Of a stretch of DNA of 5,444 bases, positions 1 through 5,444 are shown in pieces. The DNA is taken from positions 1-5,444 of the forward strand of contig JBOGDS010000146.1 in the NCBI GenBank assembly GCA_050743075.1. Reading direction: 5' to 3'. A model generated the notes under the pieces. That model ran no database searches. It was given only the letters and a program-made list of their open reading frames with translations, and was not told the DNA's origin. The DNA comes from JBOGDS01 sp050743075 (GTDB lineage Bacteria; Actinomycetota; Actinomycetes; Jiangellales; Jiangellaceae). Within the stretch, counting starts at the first letter, position 1. Each line of letters opens with the position of its first letter. The position numbers and the translations under genes were made by a program.

Positions 1-1967
1 AGCTTGAGCGCGTAGGCGGCCCGCTCGGCGCCCTCCTCCTCGGCGACGGCCAGCACCTTGTGGGCCAGGTCGGCCTCGCCCATGTAGAACAGCGACTGGC
101 CGGTCATGGCCGAGAACTTCACCCGCTCCTCGCCAGGCACGAACGCGAGCACCGCGTCCATCAGCGCGCTCTTGCCCGCCGCGCTGGTCGACTGGACGAT
201 CACCGCCAACGGCCGGTCCAGCATGCGTGACACCGCCGCGAGGTAGCCGACGAGACAGTTGGTGGCCTCGCCGACGATCCCGACCCGCTCGAAGTCGGCG
301 ACGATCCGCTCGACGAGATCCGGGGCCCGCAGCAGCTCGAGCGCGGCGGCCTGCTCCGCCTCGGAGAGCACCACGGCTTGCTCGGTGGGTGCCTGCGCGT
401 TGCGGACCACCTCATCGGCGACGCGCTCACAAGCGAGCAGCACCCGGCCGAGGTCGTGCTTGACGATCTCCTCACCGGCGTGCAGCTCCTCGGCCGCCTG
501 CTTCACGAACACCGCGCGCGCCCGCGCCGAATACAGGTCCAATGTGTCGACGTGGAAGCGGTCGCCGCGGCCGTCGTGGCGGGCGACCAACACGTTCACC
601 CGCAACAGATCGAACGACGAGACCTTCGACAGTCCGCGGACCCGCCAGCGGCGATCACCGAGCGCGACGCGCAGCTCGTCACCGTCGACCACCGGCGCCA
701 CGTCGTCGGGCAACGCCGGCGTCGGTGACACCAGCTCGGGCGGCAGCGGCCCAGCAGCGAAAGAAGAACTCGCAGCCTCGTCGTCGACGTCGAGCTCGTG
801 CTGGCGCTCGTCGACGTGCGGCGGCTCGACCGGCGTGGGGTCGCGGCGCGCGCCAGGTGCGGGCCCGGCTCCCATCCACGCCGCCGAGCGAAGCAGCCGG
901 CCCAACGCGTCGGTCGGGTTCTTCGCGCCGCACGCCACGTCGTTCGCATCCGCGTCGGCGGGGAACTGCACCCGGAAGCACTCGATGCCCTCGGCCATCA
1001 ACGACTTGGCGAGCTTCTTGGCGGCGCGCTCGCCGGCATCGTCCGCGTCGAACGCCAGCAGCACCCGCTTGATGTCATGCGCGCGCAACGCGTCGAGCAG
1101 CTCGGCCGTGATGCCCTCGGTGCCGTAGGCCGAGGTCACATGCCGGAACCCCGCGCACCACAAGCTCAGCGCGTCGATCAACGACTCGCACACGATCAGC
1201 TCGTCGGTCGCCGCGAACGCCTCGACGTTCCAGACGCCAGCATGCGGGCCGGGCAGGTAGAGGTGCAGCGGCGTTCCTGCGCGGAGCTTGTCGCCGACCT
1301 TGCGGCCGTAGACCTCGCGCACGATGCCGTCGTTGATGACCGGGATGACGAGCGACCCGGCGAAGTGCTCATGGCCCGAGGAGCGGTAGACGCCGACGCG
1401 CTGCAGGCGACCACGGATCTCGGCGCCGGCGACGCGGTTCTTGTCGGGCAGGCGGTAGCCGAGCGTGCGGTTCGCGTAGCCCAGCCGGAACCGCTCGACC
1501 GCCTCGGGGTGGGCGATGCGCCGGCGTCCGAGGAACCCGATCGCCTCCGGCGACTCCCGCAACGTCTGGTGATAGAAGCCGACCACCTCGGACAGCAGCT
1601 CACGGTCCTCGGCCGACACGTCGAACGGTGCGGTGAGCTTGCGCACCGACGTCCGCATCGACACCGGCCCGTCACTCGAGGTCGGCGCGCCGTTGCGCAA
1701 CAGCTCGACCGCGTGACGGAACGACACGCCCTCGGCCCGCATCACCCAATCGATCACCGACCCGCCAGCGCCGCACGCGCCCATGCAGTGCCACAGGTTC
1801 TTCGCCGGCGAGATGACCAGCGACGGCTCGCGGTCGTCGTGGAACGGGCACAACCCGAGCAGGTCCCGGCCATGGCGGCGCAGCACGACCCCGCGGGCCT
1901 CGGCCAGGCGCTCGACGGCGACCTCGGCCTTCAACCGCTCGATCTCAGCGTCGGGGATCCGGGCCAA
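1..1967 (-). CDS. CHC2 zinc-finger/Toprim DNA primase with P-loop ATPase (helicase-like) domain, 3' end cut by window edge
   Basis: Primase-helicase-like replication protein of a mobile element; 655 residues are visible and the C-terminus lies beyond base 1. The CHC2-type zinc finger is at residues 40-65: CPFH (C40, H43) and HCMGAC (C61, C65), with an extra residue in the second pair (C-x3-C). A Toprim domain spans about 255-325, with the acidic glutamate in IVCESLIDAL (E261) and the DxD pair in LLAFDADDAG (D307, D309). After a proline- and acid-rich linker (about 365-425) comes a Walker A motif, QSTSAAGKSAL (592-602), and a Walker B-like KVLAVAEEEG (637-646). Start: an in-frame TGA lies just upstream, so translation must begin after it. 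TTG at 1967 has GGAG 7 nt upstream (1975-1978), making it the best start. Such proteins synthesise primers and probably unwind DNA for plasmids, satellites or integrative elements. It is divergent from the XRE regulator. No frameshift was seen in the 655 codons read. The family role is known; the helicase function is inferred from the P-loop. Confidence 0.93.
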   Translation of the reverse strand, partial: MARIPDAEIERLKAEVAVERLAEARGVVLRRHGRDLLGLCPFHDDREPSLVISPAKNLWHCMGACGAGGSVIDWVMRAEGVSFRHAVELLRNGAPTSSDGPVSMRTSVRKLTAPFDVSAEDRELLSEVVGFYHQTLRESPEAIGFLGRRRIAHPEAVERFRLGYANRTLGYRLPDKNRVAGAEIRGRLQRVGVYRSSGHEHFAGSLVIPVINDGIVREVYGRKVGDKLRAGTPLHLYLPGPHAGVWNVEAFAATDELIVCESLIDALSLWCAGFRHVTSAYGTEGITAELLDALRAHDIKRVLLAFDADDAGERAAKKLAKSLMAEGIECFRVQFPADADANDVACGAKNPTDALGRLLRSAAWMGAGPAPGARRDPTPVEPPHVDERQHELDVDDEAASSSFAAGPLPPELVSPTPALPDDVAPVVDGDELRVALGDRRWRVRGLSKVSSFDLLRVNVLVARHDGRGDRFHVDTLDLYSARARAVFVKQAAEELHAGEEIVKHDLGRVLLACERVADEVVRNAQAPTEQAVVLSEAEQAAALELLRAPDLVERIVADFERVGIVGEATNCLVGYLAAVSRMLDRPLAVIVQSTSAAGKSALMDAVLAFVPGEERVKFSAMTGQSLFYMGEADLAHKVLAVAEEEGAERAAYALK

Positions 1968-2044
1968 CAGCGCACTCCGTCAAGTAGATCATCAGCGATG
2001 TTAGACCTACTCTTTCAGCGATGTTGAGTCAAGGAGGCCGATCC
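1968..2044. promoter_or_regulatory. Divergent promoter/operator region with an 11-bp direct repeat
   Basis: This 77-bp spacer separates the start codons of the primase (minus) and the XRE regulator (plus), so it must hold both promoters. TCAGCGATGTT occurs exactly twice, at 1992-2002 and 2015-2025, 23 bp apart, about two helical turns. The first copy sits within CATCAGCGATG (1990-2000), whose CATC/GATG arms are inverted. The second copy ends just before the regulator's ribosome binding site. The arrangement suggests an operator for the neighbouring XRE protein that would control both genes. No convincing -35/-10 pair could be assigned; TACTCT at 2008-2013 is a weak -10 candidate for the plus strand. 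Operator function is inferred. Confidence 0.55.
2031..2037 (+). promoter_or_regulatory. Strong ribosome binding site that fixes the XRE start
   Basis: AAGGAGG lies 7 nt before GTG at 2045. It makes GTG a better start than the upstream ATG at 2021, which has no Shine-Dalgarno sequence and lies inside the direct repeat. It is also better than the ATG at 2087, which has none upstream. Confidence 0.75.
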
Positions 2045-2425
2045 GTGCAGGTGAACATGCCCGCAGCGCTCATCGCTGCCCTCGCCATGGACTTTCCCGA
2101 CCGACTCGCCACCCTCCGCAAAGACCGGAACCTCACGCAGGCCGCTCTCGCCGAGCGGGCCGGCGTTCACGTCTCCCAGCTCCGCCGCTATGAGGCCGGC
2201 GGCGCCCAACCCACCCTCGACGTCATCCGTCGGCTCGCAGTCGCGCTGTCCGTCAGCGCCGATCAGCTTGTCTTCGACACCGACGAACGCGGCCCCGACG
2301 ACGACCTCAGGCTCCACCTCGAGGCCATCCAGCACCTCGACGCCGACGAGAAGGCCGTCGTCCGCACCCTCATCGAGTCGATGCTCCTGCGCCACGAGGC
2401 CCGCCGCTTCGCGCCCGCCTCGTAG
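2045..2425 (+). CDS. XRE-family helix-turn-helix transcriptional regulator
   Basis: Small DNA-binding regulator of 126 residues. A Cro/C1-type (XRE) helix-turn-helix covers about residues 20-77: LRKDRNLTQAALAERAGVHV is the helix-turn-helix proper, followed by SQLRRYEAGGAQPTLDVIRR, where the RYE-G-QPT pattern is typical of the family. The C-terminal part, from ERGPDDDLRLHLEAIQHLDA onward (about 81-120), is a charged helical tail of the type seen in a widespread group of small XRE regulators (GPDDDL motif). The GTG start is chosen for its AAGGAGG site; ATG at 2087 would give a 112-residue protein starting MDFPDRLATL, where conserved sequence appears to begin, and remains possible. It is divergent from the primase and converges on the SUKH gene with 11 bp between stops. 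Likely role: autorepression and control of the primase through the shared spacer. The family call is firm; the target is inferred. Confidence 0.9.
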   Translation: MQVNMPAALIAALAMDFPDRLATLRKDRNLTQAALAERAGVHVSQLRRYEAGGAQPTLDVIRRLAVALSVSADQLVFDTDERGPDDDLRLHLEAIQHLDADEKAVVRTLIESMLLRHEARRFAPAS

Positions 2426-2436
2426 CAGCGCGATCG

Positions 2437-2979
2437 TCAGCGGCTTGTGAGCGCCTCCAGCTCGCGAGCGTTGTACTCGATCATCGCGAGGGCGTAGTCC
2501 TCGAAGGTCTTGAACCGATCGACCTCGTAGCCCGCCAGCCACACCACCGGCGGCACCTGCTGGCCGTCGACAACCGGCATCACGAACAGGTCCAGATCCA
2601 CGGTCGTGGCCGCGATCGGGATGAGCCGGGTGTCAAAGAGCCCTGCCTGCTCGAGGACGACAGGCTCGATCGCCTCCAGCACCTGCCGAGCGACGTCCAT
2701 CCGTGGTCCACCGGCGAGGTCATCAACACCGAAGAGGTCGACGCTCTGGAAGAACGACGGCCAACCGTTGGCGTAGCCGAGGAACTCTCGATACCCAGCA
2801 TCGAACCGAAAACCGAGGCCGTGCTCGACGGCGGTGAGCTCCTCCGGTGTCGCCGCCACCTTGGGCAGGTGGAACTCCCACACGCCCTCGGTGTCAGCCT
2901 CGGCGATCGCTTGCTTGATCTGGATCATCCGGACGATCTCCGGTCGCCAATCGCGTCCCATCAGCTCATCACAGGCCAT
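2437..2979 (-). CDS. SMI1/KNR4 (SUKH) family immunity protein
   Basis: Predicted cytoplasmic immunity protein, about 180 residues. The SUKH signature is visible: EFHLPKVAATPEELTAVE (35-52), then LGFRFDAGYREFLGYANGW (55-73), and FFQSVDLFGVDDL (76-88). The NGW and LFG motifs are typical of the superfamily, which neutralises many bacterial nuclease toxins by direct binding. It is last in the minus-strand operon and follows the HxxD toxin gene, so that toxin is its expected partner. The toxin stop (TGA 2971-2969) lies inside this gene if ATG at 2979 is used (11-nt overlap). ATG at 2961, giving 174 residues starting MGRDWRPEIV, is an equally plausible start 7 nt after that stop. Neither has a strong Shine-Dalgarno site, which suggests translational coupling. 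The frame is open to 3039, but that extension lies within the toxin gene and looks non-coding. Family assignment is strong; toxin partner is inferred from position. Confidence 0.88.
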   Translation of the reverse strand: MACDELMGRDWRPEIVRMIQIKQAIAEADTEGVWEFHLPKVAATPEELTAVEHGLGFRFDAGYREFLGYANGWPSFFQSVDLFGVDDLAGGPRMDVARQVLEAIEPVVLEQAGLFDTRLIPIAATTVDLDLFVMPVVDGQQVPPVVWLAGYEVDRFKTFEDYALAMIEYNARELEALTSR

Positions 2980-3622
2980 CGAGGAACTCGAAGATCGTCG
3001 GGCGGTACCCGACCGGATAGTGCACCGACTGGCCGCCAAGGCTCGTGTTCACCCTCGGCGTCAGATCCATCCACGAAGGCGGCGTCGCGCTCCCGGTCCA
3101 GGTCGTGTCCGGCACGTGGCCAGCATGCCCCGAGTAGGGCGAACCGGCCGCCGCGGCCCGAGCACGCTCGGCAGCAGCCGCACGTGACGCGTCAGCACGC
3201 AGCGCGCCCGACGTCGACACTCGGCCCGTCGGCGAGAGCTGGCCCGCACACAGCGCCGCGTTGCACCCGTCGACATACGCCCGCACCTGTGCGATCTCAT
3301 CGGCCGTAGCCCCCGGCGGCGGCCGGAACGTCACCGGCCCACCCGGTGCCGTGTTTGGGGCAGATCGATAGTCGCCTGAGCGCGCGACTGCGCGCGGAAG
3401 GGTGGCTGGGTCGTCGTAACCGCTACTCGCGTCCGCCGCGGAGGCGCGCGGGCCCCAGGTGACCTTCTCAGATGCGGTGTGGCCCGCATATAGAAGGACG
3501 CCTTGAATCGCTCGGGCGCCGTCGTAGTCGTAGACCGGCGTCGGCGACACACCGGGAATGCCGAGAAGCCAGCCCGCTGTGGCGCAGATCAGGCCGACGA
3601 GAACCCGGCGCGCCTCGCTCAT
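2969..3622 (-). CDS. Small exported toxin with C-terminal HxxD nuclease-like (Ntox15-type) domain
   Basis: Predicted secreted or membrane-anchored toxin of 217 residues. The N-terminus has arginines at 5-6 followed by a hydrophobic stretch (VLVGLICATAGWLLG, 7-21), a signal peptide or anchor. Residues 30-105 are a low-complexity linker. From about 105 there is a helical region with C120 and C125, then a charged Ala/Arg helix (141-160). The C-terminal module carries GHAGHVPDTTWTG (165-177), with the HxxD motif H169-D172, and WMDLTPRVNTSLGGQ (184-198). This H-x-P-D followed by RVN-[ST]-S-[IL]-G-x-Q resembles Ntox15/toxin_43 nuclease domains, the class of the T6SS DNase Tde1; this is my motif recognition, not a search result. 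The ATG directly follows the MafI stop (TAG-ATG), and GGGA lies 8 nt upstream. The SUKH gene downstream overlaps it, fitting a toxin-immunity pair. Toxin identity is fairly likely; the nuclease substrate (DNA or RNA) is unknown. Confidence 0.72.
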   Translation of the reverse strand: MSEARRVLVGLICATAGWLLGIPGVSPTPVYDYDGARAIQGVLLYAGHTASEKVTWGPRASAADASSGYDDPATLPRAVARSGDYRSAPNTAPGGPVTFRPPPGATADEIAQVRAYVDGCNAALCAGQLSPTGRVSTSGALRADASRAAAAERARAAAAGSPYSGHAGHVPDTTWTGSATPPSWMDLTPRVNTSLGGQSVHYPVGYRPTIFEFLDGL

Positions 3623-3910
3623 CTAGGTCCCAGAGCCGATCACCAGTGGTCGCAGACGGTCGACGTTCGCCGGGTCGAGTTTCATGTCTCGGACTACATC
3701 CTCGAAGACCGTCATCGTCTCAGGCGAGATTCGTGCCGTCGATTGGACGAGAATCTCGCTTAGCATCTCAACAGCAACGCCCTGCTCGTTCGCATCAAGC
3801 AGTTCGTCGACGAGGCCAGCAGTAACAGCTGGCAGCTGATCCGCGACGGTGATGAGCAGACCTCGCACCCGCCCTCGGATGTCCTCGTACCGGGAGGCGT
3901 CGGACGTCAT
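3623..3910 (-). CDS. MafI family immunity protein
   Basis: Predicted immunity protein of 95 residues, mostly helical and acidic. Features resembling the MafI family: YEDIRGRVRGLL near the N-terminus (8-19), ELLDANEQGVAVEMLSEIL (36-54), and ISPETMTVFEDVVRDMKLDP (61-80) followed by LRPLV (86-90). MafI proteins protect Neisseria against MafB toxins, some of which carry EndoU nuclease domains, so pairing with the EndoU gene just upstream fits. Start: ATG at 3910 shares its A with the TGA that would end the undamaged EndoU frame (TGATG, 3912-3908), a typical coupled arrangement. As the sequence stands, a 1-nt insertion upstream puts the EndoU frame in phase with this gene, so it could also be made as the tail of a fusion protein. 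The next gene starts immediately after its TAG. Confidence 0.78.
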   Translation of the reverse strand: MTSDASRYEDIRGRVRGLLITVADQLPAVTAGLVDELLDANEQGVAVEMLSEILVQSTARISPETMTVFEDVVRDMKLDPANVDRLRPLVIGSGT

Positions 3911-4495
3911 CAAGGGTTCCTCGGCAAGTTCGTCGGATATCCGGTGATGATCTCGCCCGTTCTGCTGTCGACCGATCACGCGAATGTCGATGCCACCCCG
4001 TGTGTCGGTCAGAACGGTCCTACTGCCTTGCGGGACTGCGCCTCGCCAAGCAGCCGGGTCCGTTGCGATCTCGGAGATCTCGTGCATGATCCGATCGCCA
4101 GACCACGACTGTGGGAACGGCGTCTTGCCGGCTTGGCCGGGCCATAGATGGCCCCCGCCGGCCGCGTCGCCTTGCAAGATGTGCGTACGACGGGCAGGGG
4201 ATGATAGGTCGACGAAGTCGTCTGCCATTCGTGGGGCAACACGTGACCCCACCACCTCTTTCGCTGCCGGGGTCGTAGCCGCCCGACCCTCACCAGCGGA
4301 AACGTGCTCGGATGCCGCGACGACGACCGTGGCGGGCTGGCCGTGGGCCCCGACGCGTGTTCCAGCGACCTGACCGGGTTGGGTTGACGCGTGTGTGTCA
4401 ACGGCGGCGCCGACCCCGACGACCAACGCGAGGACGGCGGCGAGGAGCGCGACGAGCAGCCGGTGGTGGTGCTCGTGTCGCTCGACGATGTTCAC
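3910..4495 (-). CDS. Exported EndoU-family ribonuclease toxin, C-terminus frameshifted and running into the MafI gene
   Basis: EndoU-type RNase toxin. Read with one extra G removed it is 194 residues: a His-rich start, a hydrophobic signal or anchor LLVALLAAVLALVVGVGAA (13-31) with possible cleavage after THA (36), a linker to about 100, then the bacterial EndoU domain. Its motifs are RRTHILQGDAAGGGH (102-116), GKTPFPQSWSGDRIM (123-137) and GGIDIRVI (167-174). H105, H116 and K124 match the His-His-Lys active site. The expected ending, GEIITGYPTNLPRNP, exists only in the adjacent frame (3954-3913), with a TGA at 3912-3910. An extra G at 3972-3973 separates the two frames, so the real ORF loses the T-G-Y-P-T motif and continues through MafI to 3623. 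The GTG start at 4495 is preferred because the anchor follows it directly; its GGAGG is only 2 nt away, so the start is uncertain. The frame is open up to 4885, but that part looks non-coding. Confidence 0.85.
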
Positions 4496-4593
4496 GGCCT
4501 CCAGTCTCGCCGCTCGACGCCGGCGGCTGGTGGCTTCCCGTGTTCGCCGCCCGTCAGTGTGCGTGTGGCCCGCTGGCAGCGAGGGAAGCCCAG

Positions 4594-4655
4594 CGTCCCG
4601 GATGCCGGCCGGGACGTTGGTCGAGGTCCCGGAGTTCGTCCCGGTGTAGGTCCCG
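4594..4655. repeat. GTCCCG repeat cluster with an 8-bp perfect inverted repeat, upstream of the toxin operon
   Basis: CGTCCCGG (4594-4601) and CCGGGACG (4609-4616) form a perfect 8-bp inverted repeat with a 7-nt spacer. Three more direct copies of GTCCCG begin at 4626, 4638 and 4650, exactly 12 bp apart. The cluster lies 100-160 bp upstream of the EndoU start. It could be an operator array, a leader hairpin, or chance in GC-rich DNA; the 12-bp phasing argues mildly against chance. Confidence 0.45.
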
Positions 4656-4690
4656 TCCGGGCGGCGGGGGCCGGGTGCGCACCTGTGGTG

Positions 4691-4696
4691 ATTATC
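4691..4696 (-). promoter_or_regulatory. Possible -10 element for the toxin-immunity operon
   Basis: GATAAT on the minus strand is one base from the TATAAT consensus and is an AT-rich island in very GC-rich DNA. The hexamer 17 bp upstream (ACCGGA) does not resemble TTGACA, so only the -10 is suggestive. If used, the transcript would have a leader of about 190 nt containing the GTCCCG repeats. Confidence 0.25.
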
Positions 4697-4781
4697 TGTG
4701 TGGTGCGATCGGGTCCGGTCCCTGCGCCGCGCCCGGGCTGGGTGTTGCGGCTTGGCAGCGAAAGAAGGAATGTCGGGTTGG

Positions 4782-4832
4782 CCGGGGCCGTCAGGCCCGG
4801 TCCCGAGGCCCCGGAGGGGCCGTTCAGCGGCC
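4782..4832 (-). terminator. Tandem GC-rich hairpins downstream of vapC
   Basis: Three stem-loops can form: CCGGGGCC/GGCCCGG around GTCA with one bulged G (4782-4800), GGCCCC/GGGGCC around GGA (4807-4821), and GGCCG/CGGCC around TTCAG (4818-4832, alternative to the second). They lie 105-155 nt after the vapC stop in its direction of transcription. A moderately T-rich minus-strand stretch follows (ATTCCTTCTTTCG), but there is no clear U-tract. A terminator separating vapBC from the toxin operon is plausible. Confidence 0.4.
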
Positions 4833-4936
4833 GGGTCGGGGGAGCCCAGAAAGGAAGCGGCATAGTCTGTGGATGGCAATCGCAAGCCGCGGAGACGGGT
4901 TCCCGCTGGAGCGTGTGAGCCGGGCTGGCGGCGGGT

Positions 4937-5340
4937 TCAGGGGACGAGTTCGAAGGTGTCGCAGTGGGCGGGGCGCACGACACGAAAGTCGCGGTGGTTG
5001 AGCGTGGCGATCGTGGTTTGTCCGAGCCGTCGGCAACGGCGACGAGGGCGGCGTCGGCCAGGTCAAGACGCAGATCGGCGTAGGTGGTGACCAGCTCGAC
5101 GCAGCGCTGCCAGTCGGTGTCGCTCAACTCGATCGGTTCGAGCTGGCCGGTGGTGACCAGACGCAGGAACCGTTGGTGGGGTCCGGTCCCGAGGCGGTCC
5201 AGGATCAGCCATGCCGTCTCGGCGATCACCGGGGTCGGTGACGCCCAGTCCTGGCCGGTGAGGAGCGTGGTGATCTCGTCGTGGCGGCCTGAGCGGCCGT
5301 CGGCGGCGACGAGCCAGATGTTGGTGTCGACCAGTAGCAC
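4937..5340 (-). pseudogene. vapC: VapC-type PIN-domain ribonuclease toxin, frameshifted
   Basis: PIN-domain toxin of a type II toxin-antitoxin pair; such proteins are Mg-dependent RNases. The N-terminus has LLVDTNIWL with D5, followed by VIAETAWLIL with E41 and LRLDLADAALVAVAD with D93/D96. After D104 the frame breaks: the canonical continuation LGQTTIATLNHRDFRVVRP, which holds the fourth acidic residue in NHRDF, is in the adjacent frame and ends at TGA 4939-4937. One missing base at about 5029 (GACGG where GACCGG is expected) explains it. Restored length is 134 residues, normal for VapC. As written, the frame runs on through low-complexity sequence to about 4492, a 282-residue product lacking the last catalytic acid. 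The GTG start at 5340 follows the VapB stop by 11 nt. Either a genuinely inactivated toxin or a sequencing error. Confidence 0.85.
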
Positions 5341-5351
5341 CGGCGAAGGGT

Positions 5352-5444
5352 TCAGGCGCCGTGGGCGAGCTTGCGGGCGGCGGCCTCGGCGCGCAGCTCG
5401 TGGATGTCGCGGGTAGCCCAGTCCGGGTCCCCGGAATCGGCGCA
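5352..5444 (-). CDS. vapB: VapB-type antitoxin, C-terminal 30 residues only (cut by right edge)
   Basis: Partial gene; the start lies beyond the window. The visible tail is CADSGDPDWATRDIHELRAEAAARKLAHGA and then TGA at 5354-5352. The aspartate/tryptophan segment followed by an amphipathic Ala/Arg/Glu helix resembles the toxin-binding tail of VapB/CopG-like antitoxins. The call rests largely on its position 11 nt ahead of vapC, in the standard antitoxin-first order. The DNA-binding N-terminal domain cannot be seen. Confidence 0.65.
   Translation of the reverse strand, partial: CADSGDPDWATRDIHELRAEAAARKLAHGA

Larger units (their letters stand above)
4496..4936. other. 440-bp intergenic stretch without a convincing gene
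   Basis: Several frames stay open here, but their translations are Pro/Arg/Gly/Thr-rich low-complexity sequence with no motif, as expected from GC-rich DNA lacking stops. The stretch holds tandem GC hairpins after vapC, a possible promoter for the toxin operon, and the GTCCCG repeat cluster, each listed separately. No tRNA-like fold was recognised. Confidence 0.6.

Noticed and set aside
259..1128. 289-codon plus-strand open frame, Ser/Thr/Arg-rich
   Set aside because: Shadow of the primase gene produced by GC-rich codon use; no recognisable domain or good ribosome binding site.
798..2027. 409-codon open frame on the plus strand
   Set aside because: Antisense to the primase gene; the translation is Arg/Ala/His-rich without motifs, whereas the opposite strand carries zinc-finger, Toprim and Walker motifs.
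2024..2032. Short palindrome TTGAGTCAA before the XRE ribosome binding site
   Set aside because: Only four-base arms; too short to call a site on its own, and it overlaps the better supported direct repeat.
2015..2542. 175-codon minus-strand frame opposite the XRE gene
   Set aside because: The plus strand encodes a clear helix-turn-helix protein with a strong ribosome binding site; the antisense product is Gly/Glu/Val-rich noise and overlaps the SUKH 3' end.
4594..4655. GTCCCG repeats as a possible CRISPR array or replication iterons
   Set aside because: Repeats are 6-7 bp with 5-6 bp between them, far too short for CRISPR; iterons are usually longer and lie near a replication initiator gene, and the primase is more than 2.5 kb away.
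4496..4885. N-terminal extension of the EndoU frame up to an ATG at 4885
   Set aside because: The extension is low-complexity Pro/Arg/Thr/Gly sequence ahead of the export segment and is better explained as stop-free intergenic DNA; GTG at 4495 directly precedes the hydrophobic segment.
4492..4936. C-terminal extension of VapC to about 282 residues
   Set aside because: VapC proteins are about 130-140 residues, and the true C-terminus is recognisable in the neighbouring frame, so the extension results from the frameshift.
4312..5001. Plus-strand open frames over the EndoU start and the intergenic stretch
   Set aside because: Arg/Gly/Pro-rich translations with no motif, antisense to better supported genes.

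Overview
This window looks like part of an accessory, probably mobile, region from a GC-rich bacterium. GC-rich codon use, GTG and TTG starts, and strongly G/C-biased third positions suggest an actinomycete-like host. That is an inference; no rRNA or other species marker is present.

Left part (1-2425): a large minus-strand gene, cut by the left edge, encodes a CHC2 zinc-finger/Toprim primase joined to a P-loop ATPase (probable helicase) domain. Proteins like this replicate or maintain plasmids, phage satellites and integrative elements. It is transcribed divergently from a small XRE-type regulator gene (2045-2425, plus strand). The 77-bp divergent spacer carries two copies of an 11-bp direct repeat 23 bp apart, a likely operator.

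Middle part (2437-4495, all minus strand): a compact operon of two toxin-immunity pairs, read right to left. First comes a secreted or membrane-anchored EndoU-type ribonuclease toxin, then a MafI-type immunity protein, then a second small exported toxin with an HxxD (Ntox15-like) nuclease motif, then a SUKH (SMI1/KNR4) immunity protein. The genes abut or overlap by a few bases. The EndoU gene carries an apparent 1-nt insertion near 3972. It destroys the proper C-terminus and its stop, and puts the toxin in frame with the MafI gene, giving a toxin-immunity fusion ORF.

Right part (4496-5444): a 440-bp non-coding stretch holds tandem GC-rich hairpins, an 8-bp perfect inverted repeat and GTCCCG repeats phased at 12 bp. 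Beyond it lies a VapBC-type toxin-antitoxin pair: a PIN-domain VapC with an apparent 1-nt deletion near 5029, and the last 30 codons of VapB, cut by the right edge.

Together: a replication/regulation module of a mobile element beside antibacterial toxin-immunity cargo and an addiction module. The most interesting points are the two tandem small exported toxins without a large delivery scaffold, and the two single-base frameshifts. Both frameshifts fall in the last part of toxin genes, and each removes residues expected to be catalytic.
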